A DNA stretch of 64,000 bases, from NCBI GenBank assembly GCA_964406945.1, contig CAYOTO010000004.1, positions 73,612 through 137,611 of the forward strand. The letters run 5' to 3'. The position numbers were made by a program, and so were the translations under genes. Positions within the stretch are counted from its first letter, which is position 1. Each line of letters opens with the position of its first letter. Under the pieces are notes generated by a model. The model did not search any database. It saw nothing but the letters and a program-made list of their open reading frames with translations, and had not been told where the DNA came from. This stretch comes from UBA2266 sp964406945 (lineage in GTDB: Bacteria; Planctomycetota; Phycisphaerae; Sedimentisphaerales; Anaerobacaceae). This document shows, one piece after another, positions 61,725 through 64,000 of this stretch.

Positions 61725-62720
61725 TTATTCTATGTCGTGCAGTTTACGCCCCACGGGGCCGTCATAATTGTGGGGTATTTTAAAAGGTTCATATTTTGCA
61801 TCTTTGGCGGCTTCTCTGGTCTTGTCCAGCAACTGCTTTCGAGTTCTTTGAGAGATCGGCTTGAAGGTCTTGGCGGAGTTGACGTTTTCGCGAAGCACTT
61901 CGTCGGAATCAAGACCGGAGACTATCGTGGAGACAGGCAGAGACCAGACATAATCGAGGCCCTGATCGGCGGTTACAAGTCCGGATTTGAGCACGTGGCC
62001 GCTGGCGAGGGTCTTCATTGCAACCACGCCGATGTTCCTTCGAACGAGAATCGGCAAAACGTGCTGCTCGAAGCTTTTGTGGTGATGATCAAATACGTTA
62101 AGGGGCATCTGAACGGCGTCGAAGGGGTAGCCATAGGCGAGCATTTTAAGGTGCAGAAGCGGGTCGCGATGACCGGTGAATCCTATGAAACGGACCTTTC
62201 CCTGCTTTTTGGCGAGATCGGCGGCTTCGATACCGCCGCCCGGAGCGTAGATCATTTCGGGGTCATCCGGGTACACGACCTCATGGTACTGCCAGAGGTC
62301 GATAACGTCTGTCTTGAGCCGTCTGAGACTGTCCTCGAGATGCTTCATGGCCGTCTTCTTATCCCGGCCGTGGTGTTTCGTCATTAGGAATGTTTTTTCC
62401 CGGTAGCCGTTCTGCAGAGCGCGGCCCATCAGTTCTTCCGACCGACCGCCGTGGTACTCCCAGGCGTTGTCGAGGAATGTTACGCCCATGTCGATGGCTT
62501 TGCGAATGAAGCTCACGGCGCGGTTATCGTCTCGCAAAGTGCCTATATGATAACCGCCCAGGCCCAGAATCGAGACGTTTACCCCGGTCGAGCCCAGGGG
62601 TCTTGTTGGTATCGGTTTGTCGGCTGCAGATGCGAAGGATGCACCAATGAATGGCGCCAATGCAAGGCCTGCCGAACTGCTCTTAAGAAAATTTCTTCTG
62701 GTGATATGCGTGCTGCTCAT
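61725..62720 (-). CDS. Tat-exported aldo/keto reductase
   Basis: A 331-residue exported oxidoreductase. The signal is twin-arginine (ITRRNFLKSSSAGLALAPF), then a (beta/alpha)8 aldo/keto reductase core starting LGSTGVNVSILGLGGYHIGT. The catalytic tetrad is visible as Asp and Tyr in GVTFLDNAWEYHGGRSEE, Lys in FLMTKHHG and His in LWQYHEVVY. NAD(P)H oxidoreductases normally act in the cytoplasm, but Tat-exported members folded with cofactor are common in Planctomycetota; their substrates are unknown. It stands alone by spacing. Confidence 0.9.
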   Translation of the reverse strand: MSSTHITRRNFLKSSSAGLALAPFIGASFASAADKPIPTRPLGSTGVNVSILGLGGYHIGTLRDDNRAVSFIRKAIDMGVTFLDNAWEYHGGRSEELMGRALQNGYREKTFLMTKHHGRDKKTAMKHLEDSLRRLKTDVIDLWQYHEVVYPDDPEMIYAPGGGIEAADLAKKQGKVRFIGFTGHRDPLLHLKMLAYGYPFDAVQMPLNVFDHHHKSFEQHVLPILVRRNIGVVAMKTLASGHVLKSGLVTADQGLDYVWSLPVSTIVSGLDSDEVLRENVNSAKTFKPISQRTRKQLLDKTREAAKDAKYEPFKIPHNYDGPVGRKLHDIE

Positions 62721-62863
62721 AGATGCCCCCTTTCCTATGCCGGCGAGGCGCCGGAATTAATCATCGGTCGTAACGTATCGCACCCTGATATTACGCCCCA
62801 TACGAATTCTTGTTTATTTCATCCTAACAAAACCGTACATCGGCATCAAGCACCGACCTGATT

Positions 62864-63814
62864 TTATTCCGTAAGAGAGCGGATATGAGCGGCGACCGAA
62901 GCCGCGAGACTCTCGAGGTGGTAGCCCCCTTCCAGAACGGACACCAGCCTTCCCTGGCACGTCTTGTCGGCAAGGTTTTTGACAATCCGGGTGAGTTTGG
63001 CGAAACCGGCATCCGTAAGTTTCATTAAGCTGAGCAAGTCGTAGATGTGGGCGTCGAAACCGGCCGAAATCAGTATGAAATCGGGATCGAATGCGACGGC
63101 CGCGGGTATGAGTTTCTCTTCGTAGACCTTTTCATAGTCCTCATTGCCGGAGATTACGTGCATGGGTACGTTTATTGTGTACCCTTCGCCGGGGCCTTGG
63201 CCCGTTTCGCCTTCGCCGCCGGTGCCCGGATAGAACGGCCACTGGTGGGTGCTGAAATATAGTACCGTGGGATCGTCGTAAAATGCGGCCTGGGTTCCGT
63301 TGCCGTGATGGACATCCCAGTCGATTATCAATATCTTCTGCAAATCCCACGCGTCCTGGAGATAGCGGGCGGCCACAGCCACATTGTTCATGATGCAGAA
63401 CCCCATCGCCCTGTCGGGCAAGGCATGATGGCCGGGCGGGCGGACCGCGCAAAATGCGTTGGAGACTTCGTTGTTCATTACGGCGTCTACTCCGGCTATG
63501 ACTCCGCCTGCGGCTATCAGGGCTGTGTCATAAGATTTACGGCATATGGGAACCAGCCGCAGTTTGTCCAGGTGGGTTTTGCCGCTTTCACAGGCCTCTC
63601 TGATGTGATCGATGTACTTGCGCTCGTGAACAGTTTCGATAAGTTCCGGTGCGGCCGCAATCGGCGAAATTTCAACCAATCGTTCCAGCAATCCGTCGGC
63701 GCGCAGCCTGTCCAGTATGCGGGTTAACCGTGCCGGTTTCTCGGGAAACCAGAAGGCGGCCTTATGGTCGAGGTACGCGTCGTCGTATACGAGACCTGTT
63801 TTTTCCATTTGCAT
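62864..63814 (-). CDS. Histone-deacetylase-like amidohydrolase
   Basis: A 316-residue zinc deacetylase of the acetoin-utilization/HDAC family. Visible are FCAVRPPGHHALPDRAMGFC near residue 120 with the catalytic His pair, and IDWDVHHGNGTQAAFYDDPT with the zinc-binding Asp and His. The C-terminal part has FDPDFILISAGFDAH with the second zinc-binding Asp. Such enzymes deacetylate polyamines or protein lysines, and some acetoin-pathway proteins. The start is the ATG at 63814 or 63808, two residues apart; neither has a strong ribosome site. It is a single gene by context. Confidence 0.9.
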   Translation of the reverse strand: MQMEKTGLVYDDAYLDHKAAFWFPEKPARLTRILDRLRADGLLERLVEISPIAAAPELIETVHERKYIDHIREACESGKTHLDKLRLVPICRKSYDTALIAAGGVIAGVDAVMNNEVSNAFCAVRPPGHHALPDRAMGFCIMNNVAVAARYLQDAWDLQKILIIDWDVHHGNGTQAAFYDDPTVLYFSTHQWPFYPGTGGEGETGQGPGEGYTINVPMHVISGNEDYEKVYEEKLIPAAVAFDPDFILISAGFDAHIYDLLSLMKLTDAGFAKLTRIVKNLADKTCQGRLVSVLEGGYHLESLAASVAAHIRSLTE

Positions 63815-63964
63815 TTGACCGAACTGACACTGAAGGACCGGGAAAACACCATGTATACGCCAGGACACCAAAAGTTGCAAGCAGTTATGGCCTGCTGTTT
63901 GGAAAGATTGCGCACACCAAGAAGTTGCAGAGGCCGTAACCGGGGTCTAATGCGACATAGAGTT

Positions 63965-63983
63965 CCACGGTCTATGACCGTGG
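63965..63983. repeat. Perfect 8-bp hairpin near the window end
   Basis: CCACGGTC (63965-63972), loop TAT, GACCGTGG (63976-63983). No T-run follows on either strand. It lies upstream of the deacetylase gene and may belong to a feature beyond the window. Confidence 0.35.
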
Positions 63984-64000
63984 TCAGAGTCTGAAGGCTC

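Noticed and set aside
1..64000. tRNA, rRNA, CRISPR arrays, insertion sequences or prophage
   Set aside because: No cloverleaf-like arm sets, rRNA stretches, spaced direct repeats, transposase motifs or phage genes were recognised. A tRNA or covariance scan would be needed to be sure about small RNAs.

Overview
The window reads as a chromosomal segment of a Planctomycetota bacterium, most likely class Phycisphaerae. This is inferred from gene content, not from a marker tree. Typical signs are a very large secreted PQQ-type beta-propeller protein, a DUF1080 lipoprotein, Tat-exported GH10 xylanase and aldo/keto reductase, three SPFH proteins in one operon, a B12-dependent ribonucleotide reductase, and a homoserine-kinase-like member of the phosphoglycerate mutase superfamily next to homoserine dehydrogenase. 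I see no rRNA, tRNA, CRISPR array, transposase or prophage gene.

Layout. 1-9200: truncated methyltransferase/beta-propeller protein (-), DapB-fold oxidoreductase (+), Na+/alanine-type symporter (-), iron alcohol dehydrogenase, metallophosphoesterase and TPR lipoprotein (+). 9184-12250: accessory-looking stretch with a broken beta-helix gene, an orphan secretion-ATPase-like protein, a DUF1080 lipoprotein and a small unknown protein. 12254-15456: sugar-acid kinase and a two-domain esterase. 15586-21666: DAHP synthase/chorismate mutase, a compact structured small-RNA-like transcription unit, an orphan PAS/GAF histidine kinase, a cobalamin radical-SAM protein and a truncated Tat-signal ORF. 21703-28480 (+): lactonase-like protein, aspartate-family genes (hom, kinase-like gene, lysC), a nuclease and a short pyruvate kinase. 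28508-38212 (-): two-component pair, rpsO-pnp, pgi-manC-ruvX and a xylanase. 38306-51457 (-): UvrD-type helicase, ABC exporter set, Zn/Cd P-type ATPase and a three-gene SPFH operon. 51651-61407: ABC permease, N-acetyltransferase, a type II fatty-acid/polyketide-like locus, serS, a 59-residue protein, NrdJ and a DUF502 protein. 61725-63814: aldo/keto reductase and histone-deacetylase-like protein.

How genes work together. lysC, hom and the apgM-like gene together cover three of the four steps from aspartate to O-phosphohomoserine (aspartate-semialdehyde dehydrogenase is missing) and supply aspartate-family amino acids. lysC has its own consensus-like promoter and a leader with competing helices. 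rpsO and pnp share a clear promoter. pgi, manC and ruvX form a sugar-nucleotide/housekeeping operon. The xylanase, esterase, kdgK and lactonase point to plant or algal polysaccharide use.

The most unusual locus is 53278-57427. Two dehydratases and two ketosynthases flank one acyl carrier protein. In each pair one member keeps its catalytic residues and the other has lost them (dehydratase His34/Gln48 versus His34/Glu48; ketosynthase Glu187 versus Cys190). This matches the logic of a KS/chain-length-factor heterodimer, extended to the dehydratase step. Other candidates for new biology are the roughly 205-nt structured transcript at 17085-17291, the His-rich N termini shared by neighbouring HflK and the P-type ATPase, and the fused methyltransferase/beta-propeller exoprotein.
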